Positions 40,708 through 49,213 of a stretch of 64,000 bases of DNA are shown one piece after another. The notes below the pieces were generated by a model. That model searched no databases, was not told the origin of the DNA, and was given only the letters and a program-made list of their open reading frames with translations. Both the position numbers and the translations under genes were made by a program. Each line of letters opens with the position of its first letter. Within the stretch, counting starts at the first letter, position 1. This stretch comes from JANMAT01 sp031359995 (lineage in GTDB: Bacteria; Actinomycetota; Acidimicrobiia; Acidimicrobiales; Ilumatobacteraceae), in NCBI GenBank assembly GCA_031359995.1, contig JANMAT010000225.1:1-64000 (forward strand), in the 5' to 3' direction.

Positions 40708-42249
40708 CTAGCCGGCGCTGGTCGGCTGGGCCGACCGCACCCCGGGTACGTTCAGGATCGCCCCGAGGTCGATCTCGCCGCTCACGATCACCGCACCGCG
40801 GCCCATGTCGAGCACCGATGCCACGCCGGGCAGCGCCGCCAGCAGGCGCACGACCCGCTCGTCCTCCACGCTCACCGGGCCCTGCACCACCAGCGGGAAG
40901 GGTTCGCGGACGTACTCGGTGGTAGCCGTCATGGCTTCGGTCGTCGTGGTCTCGGCGCCGGTCTCGGTCGCGGTGGTCGTGGGGCCGCTCGTCTCGCCGT
41001 GGCCCTCGGTCGTGGTGGTGGTGCCGGTCGCGGTGGCGTGGGTCGCGGCACTGGCGCTGCGGGCCGCCGCGGTCGTGGTCGGTCCTGGTTCGATCGTCTT
41101 CGACGAGGGCAGCTGGTAGAGCAGGGCCGGCTCGCTGTCGAGATCGCCACCCCAGTAGCGCCCGTCGCGATCGCGCACGAGCAGATGACCGGCGACCTCT
41201 TCGTCGAAGGTCCGCTGGGCCGGATCGCCGCCGGGAACGAGGCTGAAGTAGCGCAACGGCACGGCCATCTCGACCCGGCGGCCGTCGGTGAGCAGGAACA
41301 CCGCCAGCTGGGTGTCTTCGTTGTCGATGGTGTTCACCACGATCGGCGGCGCGGTGGCGGCGGTGGGCTCGGGGGCGGGCGCTTCGTGCGGTGTCTCGGC
41401 CGACGCGTCGGTGCCCGACTCGCCGGCCGTGGTACGCGGCGTGGCCGGGCGGGCGATGGTGGTGCTGGTCGTCGTCGTGGGGGCGACGGTGGTGGTCGGG
41501 GGCAGGTCCTGCTCGATCAGCACCAGGAACCGGGGGACGGCGTCGGCGGGGTCCTCGGTGTCGGCGGGCGCATCAGCGCCTTCGTCGATCGGTGCCACCG
41601 CGCTGGTGGGTGCCGCGGTGGCGACGTTGCCGTGGCTGCCGCGATCGGTGGGAAGGAAGATGGCGGCTAGGAGCAGCAGGGGGCCGACGGTGGCCGCGCC
41701 GAGCAGGCGCTTGCGGGAGCCGGCGCCGACGGGGACGGCGTCGCCGTCCGGGTCGGGCCCGGCGTCGTGAGGGTCGGTCGGTTCGTCCCCGGTGTCGGTG
41801 GTGGCGGTCCAGCCGATGTCCTGATCGGGCCCGGCGTTGTCGGTCCTCGCATCGTCGGTCGGGGCGTTCCTGGCGGCGCGCCGCCCGCGTCGACCCGTGG
41901 GAGGCGCGCCGTCCGCCGCGCTGGCATCGCCCGCCGTGGCCCGCTTGGCCGGCTTCGGTTCCTTGGCCGGCTTCGGTTCCTTGGGTGCCTTCGGCGCCTT
42001 TGGCTCCTTGGCCGCTTCGGGCTCCTTTGCCGCCTTGGGCGGCTTGTCGGCTTTCGGGGCCTTGGGCTCTTTGGCCGGCTTGGCGGCCTTCGGTTCCTTC
42101 GGGGCTTTCGTCTTCTTGCCCTTCTTGCCCTTCTTGCCCGCCGCCGGGGCCACGGCGGCGCCCGCCGCGGCGGTCGTCCGGTCGTCGGGCGCGTCGGTGC
42201 CCTCGCCGCCCTCGGGCGCGCGGGGGGACTCGGCGGACGACACGTCCAT
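40708..42249 (-). CDS. Single-pass membrane protein with Lys/Ala/Pro-repeat cytoplasmic arm and Thr-rich outer region
   Basis: 513 residues, not recognised. Residues ~38-105 are a low-complexity basic arm built of KEPKAAK/KAPKEPK-like units after a KKGKKGKK run. An acidic stretch follows, then one transmembrane helix at ~185-200 (LLGAATVGPLLLLAAIFL). Outside there are Thr/Ala-rich linkers (TTTTSTTIARPATPRTT) around a small folded part (TQLAVFLLTDGRRVEMAVPL, VAGHLLVRDRDGRYWGG) and a final globular end (LLAALPGVASVLDMGRGAVI). Such an arm could bind nucleic acid or a polyanion inside the cell. GTG/ATG start near 42249 set by composition only. Confidence 0.55.
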   Translation of the reverse strand: MDVSSAESPRAPEGGEGTDAPDDRTTAAAGAAVAPAAGKKGKKGKKTKAPKEPKAAKPAKEPKAPKADKPPKAAKEPEAAKEPKAPKAPKEPKPAKEPKPAKRATAGDASAADGAPPTGRRGRRAARNAPTDDARTDNAGPDQDIGWTATTDTGDEPTDPHDAGPDPDGDAVPVGAGSRKRLLGAATVGPLLLLAAIFLPTDRGSHGNVATAAPTSAVAPIDEGADAPADTEDPADAVPRFLVLIEQDLPPTTTVAPTTTTSTTIARPATPRTTAGESGTDASAETPHEAPAPEPTAATAPPIVVNTIDNEDTQLAVFLLTDGRRVEMAVPLRYFSLVPGGDPAQRTFDEEVAGHLLVRDRDGRYWGGDLDSEPALLYQLPSSKTIEPGPTTTAAARSASAATHATATGTTTTTEGHGETSGPTTTATETGAETTTTEAMTATTEYVREPFPLVVQGPVSVEDERVVRLLAALPGVASVLDMGRGAVIVSGEIDLGAILNVPGVRSAQPTSAG

Positions 42250-42303
42250 CCATCGGCAGGTCGGGTGCCCAGTTGAGAACCGCGCCGGGCGCGGGCGGGT
42301 CCG

Positions 42304-43554
42304 TCAGGCGTCGGGGGCGAGGCGGGCCAGGGCGGCGGCGGCCTTGTAGGCCGCCTCGGCCGGTCCCATCTCGTCGGGGCGCAGCAGGTTGGCCATGATC
42401 CGCAGCACCCACTCCATGAGGGTGCGGCTGTGCATGCCCACCCGGGTCATCTCCCGCATGAGGGCGGGGCGCCCGATGATCTTGGCGAACAGGCGGGCCA
42501 CCTTGAAGTACTGGCCGTACTCGGCCTGAAGGCGGCCCTCGTAGGTGCCCAGCACGGTGGCGTCGCCGTCGACCAGGGCCTGGTGCAGGATCTCGGCGGC
42601 CAGCCGGCCGGTCTCGTAGGCGTAGTCGATGCCCTCGCCGTTGAACGGGTTCACGGTGCCGGCGGCGTCGCCGACCACCAGGTACGTGGGGCCGGCCTTG
42701 GGCCCGACCGAGCCGCCCATGGGCAGCTTGCCCGCCGTCGGCTTGCCGCACAGGCCCTCGGCCGACAGCTCCCAGTAATCGGGGGCGGTGGCCACGTACT
42801 CCTGCAGAGCGTGCGTGGTGTTCACGCTCTTGAAGTCGCGGAAGGTGGAGAGCAGGCCGAAGCCGACGTTCACGGTGCCGTCGCCGACGGGGAAGATCCA
42901 CCCGTACCCCGGCATGGGGTTGCCGTTGCGGTCCTTCACGTCGAGCGCCGATTCGATCCACGGGTCGGCGTGGCGGGGGCTGGTCCAGTAGCCGCGGATG
43001 GCGGTGCCGTAGGGCCACTCCCGCGTGCGGCTGGTGCCCAGGGCCCGGCCGAAGCGGCTGTTGGCCCCGTCGGCCACGACGACGTACTTGCTGCGGATCT
43101 CGGTGGTGCCCACGACGCCCTTGCGCTGGACGACGGCGCCGCGCACGAAGCCGCGGTCGAGCACGGGGTCGATGGCCTCGGTGCCCTGCAGCAGGGTGAC
43201 GCCGGCCTGCACGGCGTGGTCGGCGACCAGCTGGTCCAGGTCGCGACGACGCACGACGTAGCCGTGGCTCGGGTAGATCGGGTGCTTGGGCCACTGCAGC
43301 TCGAGCGTCCGGCCGTGGGCGGTGGCCCGCAGCCCCTCGAAGCGGTGGTACTTGGTGAGGGCGTCGGCCAGGCCCATCTCCGTGAGCTGGTGGACGGCCC
43401 GGGGCGTGAGCCCGTCGCCGCAGGTCTTCTCACGAGGGAAGCTCTTGCGCTCGATCACGCAGACGTCGTGGCCTTCGCGCGCCAGCCAGTAGCCGGTGGC
43501 GGCGCCGGCGGGACCGCCACCGACCACCATGACGTCGTAGGTGCGTTCGTTCAT
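42304..43554 (-). CDS. FAD-dependent geranylgeranyl-reductase family oxidoreductase
   Basis: 416 residues. Rossmann start YDVMVVGGGPAGAATGYWLA, the CGDGLTPRAV motif typical of the family, RRRDLDQLVADHAVQAG, and VVGDAAGTVNPFNGEGIDYA. These enzymes reduce isoprenoid double bonds (menaquinone, geranylgeranyl or lipid chains) using FADH2. Next to the quinol-oxidising complex, reduction of menaquinone side chains (MenJ-like) is a reasonable guess. ATG 43554 opens the FAD strand. Confidence 0.85.
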   Translation of the reverse strand: MNERTYDVMVVGGGPAGAATGYWLAREGHDVCVIERKSFPREKTCGDGLTPRAVHQLTEMGLADALTKYHRFEGLRATAHGRTLELQWPKHPIYPSHGYVVRRRDLDQLVADHAVQAGVTLLQGTEAIDPVLDRGFVRGAVVQRKGVVGTTEIRSKYVVVADGANSRFGRALGTSRTREWPYGTAIRGYWTSPRHADPWIESALDVKDRNGNPMPGYGWIFPVGDGTVNVGFGLLSTFRDFKSVNTTHALQEYVATAPDYWELSAEGLCGKPTAGKLPMGGSVGPKAGPTYLVVGDAAGTVNPFNGEGIDYAYETGRLAAEILHQALVDGDATVLGTYEGRLQAEYGQYFKVARLFAKIIGRPALMREMTRVGMHSRTLMEWVLRIMANLLRPDEMGPAEAAYKAAAALARLAPDA

Positions 43555-43651
43555 GTCGGCGCGAGTCTGCCCGGGAAACCCGGCTTCAGCCCTGTCCGGC
43601 ACCAGCGACGAGCGTCACCTGCTCCGGCGGAGGGATGCGGGACCGGTCGGA

Positions 43652-44464
43652 TCAGCCCGCGGCGGGCGTGGCGGCGGGCGTGGCGGCGGCGGCCGGTGAC
43701 GGGATGGCCACGGCCGTGCTCACGTCGAGCTTGATGGCGTCGAAGCCACCGTCCTCGACGGCGGTCCAGTTGGGCGAATCGGCCGAGCACCACGAGGTGA
43801 ACTCGGCGGCGTACTTGGTCTCATCGTCCACGGACGACAGGCCGAAGCGCTCGTGGCAGATGACACCCAGGATCTCGGCGTCGGTGAGCTCGCCCGACCC
43901 CGAGGTCGACTTGCCACCCCAGAACGGCATGACGCCCTTGACGCCGCCGATGTGGGCGCCGCCCGTGCGGTCGGGCGGCGTGTAGGCCTTGCCCCGGTAG
44001 CCCGCAGTGCCGTTGTAGACGAAGCGGATCTGGTCGACGAGGTTCGGGAAGCTCTTGCGGGCCTCACCGGCGTACAGCGGGTAACCCACGCCACCCGAGC
44101 CGTCGGCCGAGTGGCAGCTGGCGCACCGCGCGTAGACGGTCTGGCCGGCGGCCAGGGGGCCCACGACCTGCTTGGGCTGCTTGGTCATGGCGTTCACGAA
44201 GAGGAACAGCCAGATGGGGAGCAGGGCCAGCACCGGCGAGACCCAGATCGGGATCTTGCGGCGGGACTGGGTTGCCACGACGTAGGCCGGCAGCTTGGGG
44301 GCCTCCACCCTGGGTGCCACCGGGGCGGCCGCCCTGGCCGGGACCGCCGCTGGTGCGGTGGTCGCCGGGGTGGCGCCGGGCGCGGCGTCGCCCGCCTCGC
44401 CGCCCGTCGCGGCGGAGCGGCGCTCACGGGAGCGCTTGAGCAGGTGCTCGGGGATCTCGGTCAC
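43652..44464 (-). CDS. Membrane-anchored monoheme cytochrome c
   Basis: 270 residues. N-terminal TEIPEHLLKRSRERR, an Ala/Pro-rich linker to ~60, one transmembrane helix at ~71-92 (WVSPVLALLPIWLFLFV), then a c-type heme site CASCH at 114-118 and MPFWGG with a possible Met ligand. The heme domain faces outward. The same TEIPEHL opening occurs in the cytochrome b C-half at 46478. It is divergent from the bc operon and probably carries electrons from it to an oxidase. GTG 44464 follows AGGAGA. Confidence 0.82.
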   Translation of the reverse strand: MTEIPEHLLKRSRERRSAATGGEAGDAAPGATPATTAPAAVPARAAAPVAPRVEAPKLPAYVVATQSRRKIPIWVSPVLALLPIWLFLFVNAMTKQPKQVVGPLAAGQTVYARCASCHSADGSGGVGYPLYAGEARKSFPNLVDQIRFVYNGTAGYRGKAYTPPDRTGGAHIGGVKGVMPFWGGKSTSGSGELTDAEILGVICHERFGLSSVDDETKYAAEFTSWCSADSPNWTAVEDGGFDAIKLDVSTAVAIPSPAAAATPAATPAAG

Positions 44465-44626
44465 ACAGTTCTCCTGGCTACCAACCGCTGTCGGGGCGCG
44501 CACGCCCGGTGAGAACGATAGATGCTGACCCGCTCCCGCGGTGAATTCGGTGACCTTTGTCCGGTCCAGATGACCGTCCCGTGTCGAATCCGCCGAACCG
44601 GGGCCGGGCTCGCTACGGTACGGGGC

Positions 44627-44770
44627 GTGCCCGACGCCCAGTGGACCGTCACCCCGACGGACGTCACCCTCGGCGGTGGGCGCGTGCCGGTCGGCACCGG
44701 AATGGCCCCAGCGTCAGACCCTCCGACTAGTGTTGTGATGAGTTTCACGAGCACGGAGCCGCCTGCGTGA
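44627..44770 (+). CDS. Possible 47-residue leader ORF before the bc operon
   Basis: TACGGT (44614-44619) lies seven bases before GTG 44627, and the frame runs to a stop that overlaps the GTG of the next gene (GTGA). The peptide (VPDAQWTVTPTDVTLGGG...) has no recognised features. The signals could be chance, since TAGTGT at 44728-44733 inside it is also a plausible operon promoter. Confidence 0.3.
   Translation: MPDAQWTVTPTDVTLGGGRVPVGTGMAPASDPPTSVVMSFTSTEPPA
44728..44733 (+). promoter_or_regulatory. Possible -10 box TAGTGT of the bc operon
   Basis: Would start transcription about 25 bases before GTG 44767, which has CGGAG as ribosome site. Confidence 0.4.
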
Positions 44771-45246
44771 CCAACCTGGTATTCGCCCGCTACTTCATTC
44801 CAGGGCTGAACGTCGCCTTCCTCTTCTCGTTCATCGTCACCGCCTTCATGACGCTCGCGGTGATCCCCCTGGCCAAGCGTCGCCCCCTGGGCACGCCGCT
44901 GTCGTGGGGCGAGGCGATGGCCGCGGCGGTCTACAGCTTCTTCGTGATGTTCCTCGCCTACGGCGTGGTGCCGCACCAGTGGCTGAACCACGCCGACTCC
45001 GAGCTGAACTGGCGGGCCGACCGCCTGGTGATCGGCCCGAAGATCGGCAACCTGCACCTGCTGCAGTACCCGCCGTTCGACCTCACCCGTGAGGTCTTCC
45101 GTGACATCATCGCCGCCGGCATCTACATCGTGTTCTTCGGCCTGCAGATCTACGTGTGGGTGTGGTGGCAGAAGCGCGGTACGAAGAAGTCGCCGGCCGG
45201 CGAGCTCACCTCGGCCTACGGCCGTCCCCTGGTGAAGAGGAGCTGA
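44767..45246 (+). CDS. Membrane subunit/protein of the bc-complex operon
   Basis: 159 residues. Three or four hydrophobic helices (LNVAFLFSFIVTAFMTLAVI, AAAVYSFFVMFLAYGVV, IIAAGIYIVFFGLQIYVWVWW) and a short loop between them (PHQWLNHADSELNWRADRL). The family is not recognised; it opens the operon that encodes ferredoxin, split cytochrome b, Rieske and cytochrome c, so an accessory or quinone-site subunit is likely. GTG start coupled to the small upstream frame; 7 bases to the ferredoxin gene. Confidence 0.7.
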   Translation: MTNLVFARYFIPGLNVAFLFSFIVTAFMTLAVIPLAKRRPLGTPLSWGEAMAAAVYSFFVMFLAYGVVPHQWLNHADSELNWRADRLVIGPKIGNLHLLQYPPFDLTREVFRDIIAAGIYIVFFGLQIYVWVWWQKRGTKKSPAGELTSAYGRPLVKRS

Positions 45247-45253
45247 GCGCACC

Positions 45254-45667
45254 GTGGCTCGCACCGATGCGAACCCGCCGATGCCGGACTGGTCCAGCCA
45301 GTACCAGCTCGTCGAGGTCGACGCCGACTACCTCGCCAAGGCCGTCAAGCCGAAGCAGTTCATCCACATCGATCAGTCCGAGTGCATCATGTGCGAGGGC
45401 TGCGTCGACATCTGCCCGTGGAAGTGCATCCACATGGTCACCCCTGACGCGGTGGCCGAGTCGGTCAACACCGAGCTGCCGGGCGACGATCCGTCCGACC
45501 ATGTGATCTTCCTCATCGACGACGACGTCTGCACGCGCTGTGCGCTCTGCGTCGACAGGTGCCCCACCGGTGTGATCATCATGGGCAGGGCCGGCGCGCC
45601 GGCCAAGGGTGGGGACACCCACGCTCGCACCAACAACCACGGGTACGCGTACGGGATGCGGTTCTAG
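45254..45667 (+). CDS. Ferredoxin with two [4Fe-4S] motifs in the bc operon
   Basis: 137 residues. Two cluster motifs, ECIMCEGCVDICPWKC and DDVCTRCALCVDRCPTG, separated by ~45 residues, with the classic CxxCxxCxxxCP pattern in each. The N-terminal ~40 and C-terminal ~25 residues extend beyond a minimal ferredoxin. Such a subunit is not part of classical bc1 or b6f; here it could feed or accept electrons at the quinol pool. GTG start, 8 bases before the AGGAGG of cytochrome b. Confidence 0.92.
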   Translation: MARTDANPPMPDWSSQYQLVEVDADYLAKAVKPKQFIHIDQSECIMCEGCVDICPWKCIHMVTPDAVAESVNTELPGDDPSDHVIFLIDDDVCTRCALCVDRCPTGVIIMGRAGAPAKGGDTHARTNNHGYAYGMRF

Positions 45668-45675
45668 GAGGCACC

Positions 45676-46458
45676 ATGGCACGCACGATGGATGACCCTC
45701 GCCCCGGCAGGAAAGATCGGGCCACCGCCCTGAAGGACTCCGTGCAGGGTTCACAGGCCTGGAACTCGATCTTCCGGCCGGGCTCGATCTTCCGGAAGGG
45801 CTACACCGACAGCCCACGAAACCGGTCCTACGTGATCATGAACTCGGTGCTGTACCACCTGCACCCGGTGAAGGTGAAGCGCCACGCGGTCAAGGTGAGC
45901 TACACGCTCTGCCTCGGCGGCCTCAGCTTCTTCCTCTTCATCCTGCTGACGGTCACCGGCATCTTCCTCATGTTCTTCTACCGGCCCACGGGTGTGGACG
46001 CGTGGAACGACATCTACCGGCTGCAGACCTCGGTCACGTTCGGCCTGTTGGTGAGAAACATGCACCGATGGGGCGCCCACCTGATGGTGCTCAGCGTGTT
46101 CCTCCACATGGCCCGCGTCTTCTACCACGGTGCGTACAAGCCGCCGCGCGAGTTCAACTGGGTCATCGGCGTCGTGCTGCTCATGCTCACGTTGCTGCTG
46201 TCCTTCACCGGTTACCTGCTCCCGTGGGACCAGCTGGCGCTGTGGGCGGTGACCGTGGGCACGAACATGATGGGCTACACGCCCGTCTTCGGAAAACAGG
46301 TGAGATTCGTCTTGCTGGGCGGTGTGGAGATCGGACCGGAGACGCTCTTGCGCTGGTACGTCCTCCACGTGTTGATGCTGCCGTTCGTCATCGTCATCTT
46401 CATGGCCATCCACTTCTGGCGCGTCCGCAAGGACGGCGGCATCTCCGGTCCGCTGTGA
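45676..46458 (+). CDS. Cytochrome b N-terminal half (cytochrome b6-like subunit)
   Basis: 260 residues. Four transmembrane helices with paired heme-b ligands: NMHRWGAHLMVL and FLHMARVFYHGAYK in the second helix region, and WYVLHVLMLPFVIVIFMAIH in the fourth. SFTGYLLPWDQLALWAVTVG is the Qo-site stretch. A soluble basic N-terminal ~50 residues precedes the fold. This is the b6 part of a split cytochrome b, which passes electrons across the membrane in the Q cycle. AGGAGG upstream fixes the ATG. Confidence 0.93.
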   Translation: MARTMDDPRPGRKDRATALKDSVQGSQAWNSIFRPGSIFRKGYTDSPRNRSYVIMNSVLYHLHPVKVKRHAVKVSYTLCLGGLSFFLFILLTVTGIFLMFFYRPTGVDAWNDIYRLQTSVTFGLLVRNMHRWGAHLMVLSVFLHMARVFYHGAYKPPREFNWVIGVVLLMLTLLLSFTGYLLPWDQLALWAVTVGTNMMGYTPVFGKQVRFVLLGGVEIGPETLLRWYVLHVLMLPFVIVIFMAIHFWRVRKDGGISGPL

Positions 46459-46477
46459 CCGAGGAGGCAACGCACCC

Positions 46478-47278
46478 ATGACCGAGATCCCCGAACACCT
46501 CCGCAAGCGGGCCGAAGCGGCCCGCCAGAAGGCCGAAGCCGATGCCGGCGCGGCCGCGGGCGGCGACGCCGCGGCGGCGACCGGAACCGACGCCCCGGCC
46601 GACCCGCGCATCCCCGCGGCGCTGCTCGAGCGCTCGAAGGCGGCCAAGGCCCGCGCCGCGGGCGGTGGGGCCGACGCCCCGGCCGCCGCGTCAGGCGGTG
46701 GTGCCATCGCCGTGGCCGACCGTCCGGGCGCGGTCGTCGCGTCCGCCGGTGGCGGTGGCGTGCCGGTCGGTGCCGGTCCCGGTGGTCACACCCAGCGCCT
46801 CCTCACGGTGGTGAAGTCGGGTTCCATCCAGGACGTGAAGGCCAGCCCGGTCGACAAGGTCCACACGTGGCCCCACCTGCTGGTGGCCGAGTTCGTGGCT
46901 GCGCTGGCCTGCACGGGCTTCCTGCTGCTGTTCTCCACGTTCGTGCACGCCCCGCTGTTGCAGCAGGCCAACGTGAACCGCACGCCGAACCCCTCCAAGG
47001 CGCCGTGGTACTTCCTGGGCCTCCAGGAGCTGCTCACGATGTTCCACCCCATGGTGGCCGGTGTGACCATCCCCGGCATGGGCCTCTTCGTGCTCATGCT
47101 GGCCCCCTATCTCGACAAGAACCCGTCGAACAAGCCGGAGGATCGGAAGTTCGCGGTCTCGCTCTTCACCGTCTTCCTCATGTTCTGGGCGGTGCTCGTC
47201 ATCATCGGATCGTTCTTCCGCGGACCGGGGTTCAACTTCGTGTTCCCGTGGCGGGACGGCATCTTCTTCGAGCTGTGA
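46478..47278 (+). CDS. Cytochrome b C-terminal half (subunit IV-like) with long Ala/Gly-rich N-terminus
   Basis: 266 residues. The first ~120 are a soluble low-complexity arm: TEIPEHLRKRAEAARQKAEA, then a second similar unit IPAALLERSKAAKARAAG, then Gly/Ala runs. From ~130 there are three transmembrane helices, with KAPWYFLGLQELL as the Qo-loop version of PEWY. It completes the split cytochrome b. The opening TEIPEHL is shared with the cytochrome c at 43652, which suggests a common docking or assembly tag. Confidence 0.92.
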   Translation: MTEIPEHLRKRAEAARQKAEADAGAAAGGDAAAATGTDAPADPRIPAALLERSKAAKARAAGGGADAPAAASGGGAIAVADRPGAVVASAGGGGVPVGAGPGGHTQRLLTVVKSGSIQDVKASPVDKVHTWPHLLVAEFVAALACTGFLLLFSTFVHAPLLQQANVNRTPNPSKAPWYFLGLQELLTMFHPMVAGVTIPGMGLFVLMLAPYLDKNPSNKPEDRKFAVSLFTVFLMFWAVLVIIGSFFRGPGFNFVFPWRDGIFFEL

Positions 47279-47285
47279 GGCATCG

Positions 47286-48149
47286 ATGAGCACAGGAGTA
47301 GTCATCGCCATCGTCGCTGTGGGGGTCGTGCTGATCGCCGGCCTCCTGGTGGCAACCCTTCGTCGCAACGACGCCCGACGCGGCGCCGGCTTCCTGTCAC
47401 GCGAGACCGTGTCGCGCGACGATGCCGCCGCCGAGCCGGTCTCCGTGGCGACGGGTCGCGAGGTCGAGCGGGCCGCGGTCGTGTCCCGGTCCCAGGCGCT
47501 GGAGGCGGCTTCGAAGCTGCCACTCGTGCCGTACACCCCGCCGGACCCCGACGCCATCGGCGTCAGCCGCCGCCACTTCTTCAACATCTCGGCCATCACC
47601 CTCATGGGCATCGGCCTCGGCGGCTTCGGTGCTGCGTGCATCGCCTTCCTCTGGCCTCGGCTCGGAGGCGGCTTCGGCTCCAAGGTGAACGCCGGCAAGG
47701 TCGACGACATCAAGGTCGCCATCCGGGCCAACAAGGGCTTCTTCTACCTGGCCGAAGGCCGCACGTGGATCACCGAGTTCCCGAAGGAAGGCCTGGAGAA
47801 GGCCAAGAAGATCTACTCGGCGTCGGTGCTCACCGGCATGGAAGCCGGTGTCGTGGCGCTCTACCAGAAGTGCCCGCACCTCGGCTGCCGTGTGCCGAAC
47901 TGCACGACCTCACAGTGGTTCGAGTGCCCATGTCACGGCTCGCAGTACAACCGTGTCGGTGAGAAGAAGGGTGGTCCCGCCCCCCGTGGCATGGATCGCT
48001 TCCCGGTCACCATCACCGCTGACCGCTCCGTCGTGATCGACACGTCGGCCCCCATCCAGGGCCCGGCCATCGGCACGAACACCACCGGCCAGGAGGCCGA
48101 GGGTCCGCACTGCATCAACTCCGCCGGTGGCGGGGGAGGGAAGCACTGA
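47286..48149 (+). CDS. Rieske iron-sulfur protein
   Basis: 287 residues. An N-terminal helix (VVIAIVAVGVVLIAGLLVATL), then SRRHFFNISAITLMGIGLGG, a twin-arginine-like second membrane segment at ~95-125, then the cluster motifs KCPHLGCRVPN and ECPCHGSQYN that bind 2Fe-2S through two Cys and two His. It takes electrons from quinol to cytochrome c. The stop overlaps the ATG of the cytochrome c gene. Confidence 0.95.
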   Translation: MSTGVVIAIVAVGVVLIAGLLVATLRRNDARRGAGFLSRETVSRDDAAAEPVSVATGREVERAAVVSRSQALEAASKLPLVPYTPPDPDAIGVSRRHFFNISAITLMGIGLGGFGAACIAFLWPRLGGGFGSKVNAGKVDDIKVAIRANKGFFYLAEGRTWITEFPKEGLEKAKKIYSASVLTGMEAGVVALYQKCPHLGCRVPNCTTSQWFECPCHGSQYNRVGEKKGGPAPRGMDRFPVTITADRSVVIDTSAPIQGPAIGTNTTGQEAEGPHCINSAGGGGGKH

Positions 48150-49213
48150 TGCTCGCCGTGAGCGATGCACCGCGCACGATCGCGTACGTGGTCGCGGCCA
48201 TCGTCCTGTTCGGATGGCTGGTGTACGTCTTCAGCAACATCCGCAAGGGTCGTTCGGAAGCGGGCAGCGAGATCGAGCTCGCCCCGAACCGCAAGCCCTA
48301 CTACGAGGACGACGTCCTCGAGGGTCGTCGGCTCGAGCGGGTCCAGCTGCTGGGTCTGGCCTTCCTGCTCATCTCCGCCGTCGGCCTGCCGCTGTACTGG
48401 CTGGCCGAGCCCGGTCGTCAGGCCGGCGCCGTGAACGGCTACGAGAAGCGCTTCGCCTCGTGGGGCCGTGAGCTGTTCGCCCCTACGGCCGAAGGCGGCT
48501 TCAACTGCGCCGGCTGCCACGGCGGCTACGGCGCCAGTGGCGGTCAGGCCGACTGGACCATCACCGACACCACCACCGGCGAGATCAAGGCGGTCAAGTG
48601 GACCGCCCCCGCGCTCAACACCGTGCTGTACCGCTTCGACGAGTCCGAGGTCCGCTTCATCCTGGTGTACGGCCGGCCGTACTCGCCGATGTCGCCCTGG
48701 GGTCTCGCCGGCGGCGGCCCGATGAACGACCAGCAGATCAACAACCTGATCGCCTACCTGAAGAGCGTTCAGCTCCCGCAGCAGGGGTGCACCAAGGACA
48801 AGCCCTTCTGCCAGCCCGTGGCGTCCAGCCTGAACGCCACCGATCAGGCCAAGGTGCAGGCGGCGGCCGAGACGGCCGTGACCGAGCGCCGGTACAAGAC
48901 CTTGGGCGAGGCGCTGTTCAACCTCGACATCGCCGGCGGCTCGTTCGGCTGTGCGCGCTGCCACACGAAGGGCTGGAGCTACGGCGACCCGCAGCTGTCG
49001 GCCGGTGGCGGCCTGGGGCCGTCGCTGACCAACGGTGCCGCCACCCGGGCCTTCCCGAACGCCGCCGACCAGGCCGCCTTCATCTGCTCGGGCAGCGAGC
49101 TCGGCAAGAAGTACGGCGCCCAGGGACAGGGCTCGGGCCGCATGCCCGGGTTCTGCGGGTTGCTCTCCGATGAGCAGATCAAAGCCATCGTCGAATACGA
49201 GCGAGGACTCTGA
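48149..49213 (+). CDS. Diheme membrane cytochrome c of the bc complex
   Basis: 354 residues. Two transmembrane helices (~10-29 and ~66-86) flank a charged cytoplasmic loop, then two c-type domains with CAGCH at ~120-124 and CARCH at ~268-272. RPYSPMSPWG gives a possible Met ligand to the first heme. This is the cytochrome c1-like subunit in the place of QcrC, oxidising Rieske. It overlaps the Rieske stop and the next start. Confidence 0.92.
   Translation: MLAVSDAPRTIAYVVAAIVLFGWLVYVFSNIRKGRSEAGSEIELAPNRKPYYEDDVLEGRRLERVQLLGLAFLLISAVGLPLYWLAEPGRQAGAVNGYEKRFASWGRELFAPTAEGGFNCAGCHGGYGASGGQADWTITDTTTGEIKAVKWTAPALNTVLYRFDESEVRFILVYGRPYSPMSPWGLAGGGPMNDQQINNLIAYLKSVQLPQQGCTKDKPFCQPVASSLNATDQAKVQAAAETAVTERRYKTLGEALFNLDIAGGSFGCARCHTKGWSYGDPQLSAGGGLGPSLTNGAATRAFPNAADQAAFICSGSELGKKYGAQGQGSGRMPGFCGLLSDEQIKAIVEYERGL

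Noticed and set aside
40602..40925. Plus-strand frame of 107 codons over the end of the Lys/Ala/Pro-rich protein gene
   Set aside because: Most of it is antisense to a better supported gene, has no ribosome site and shows no family features.
41940..42140. Lys/Ala/Pro repeats considered as a DNA-level tandem repeat or CRISPR-like array
   Set aside because: The repetition is of amino-acid composition with variable unit length and degenerate bases; there are no regular spacers.
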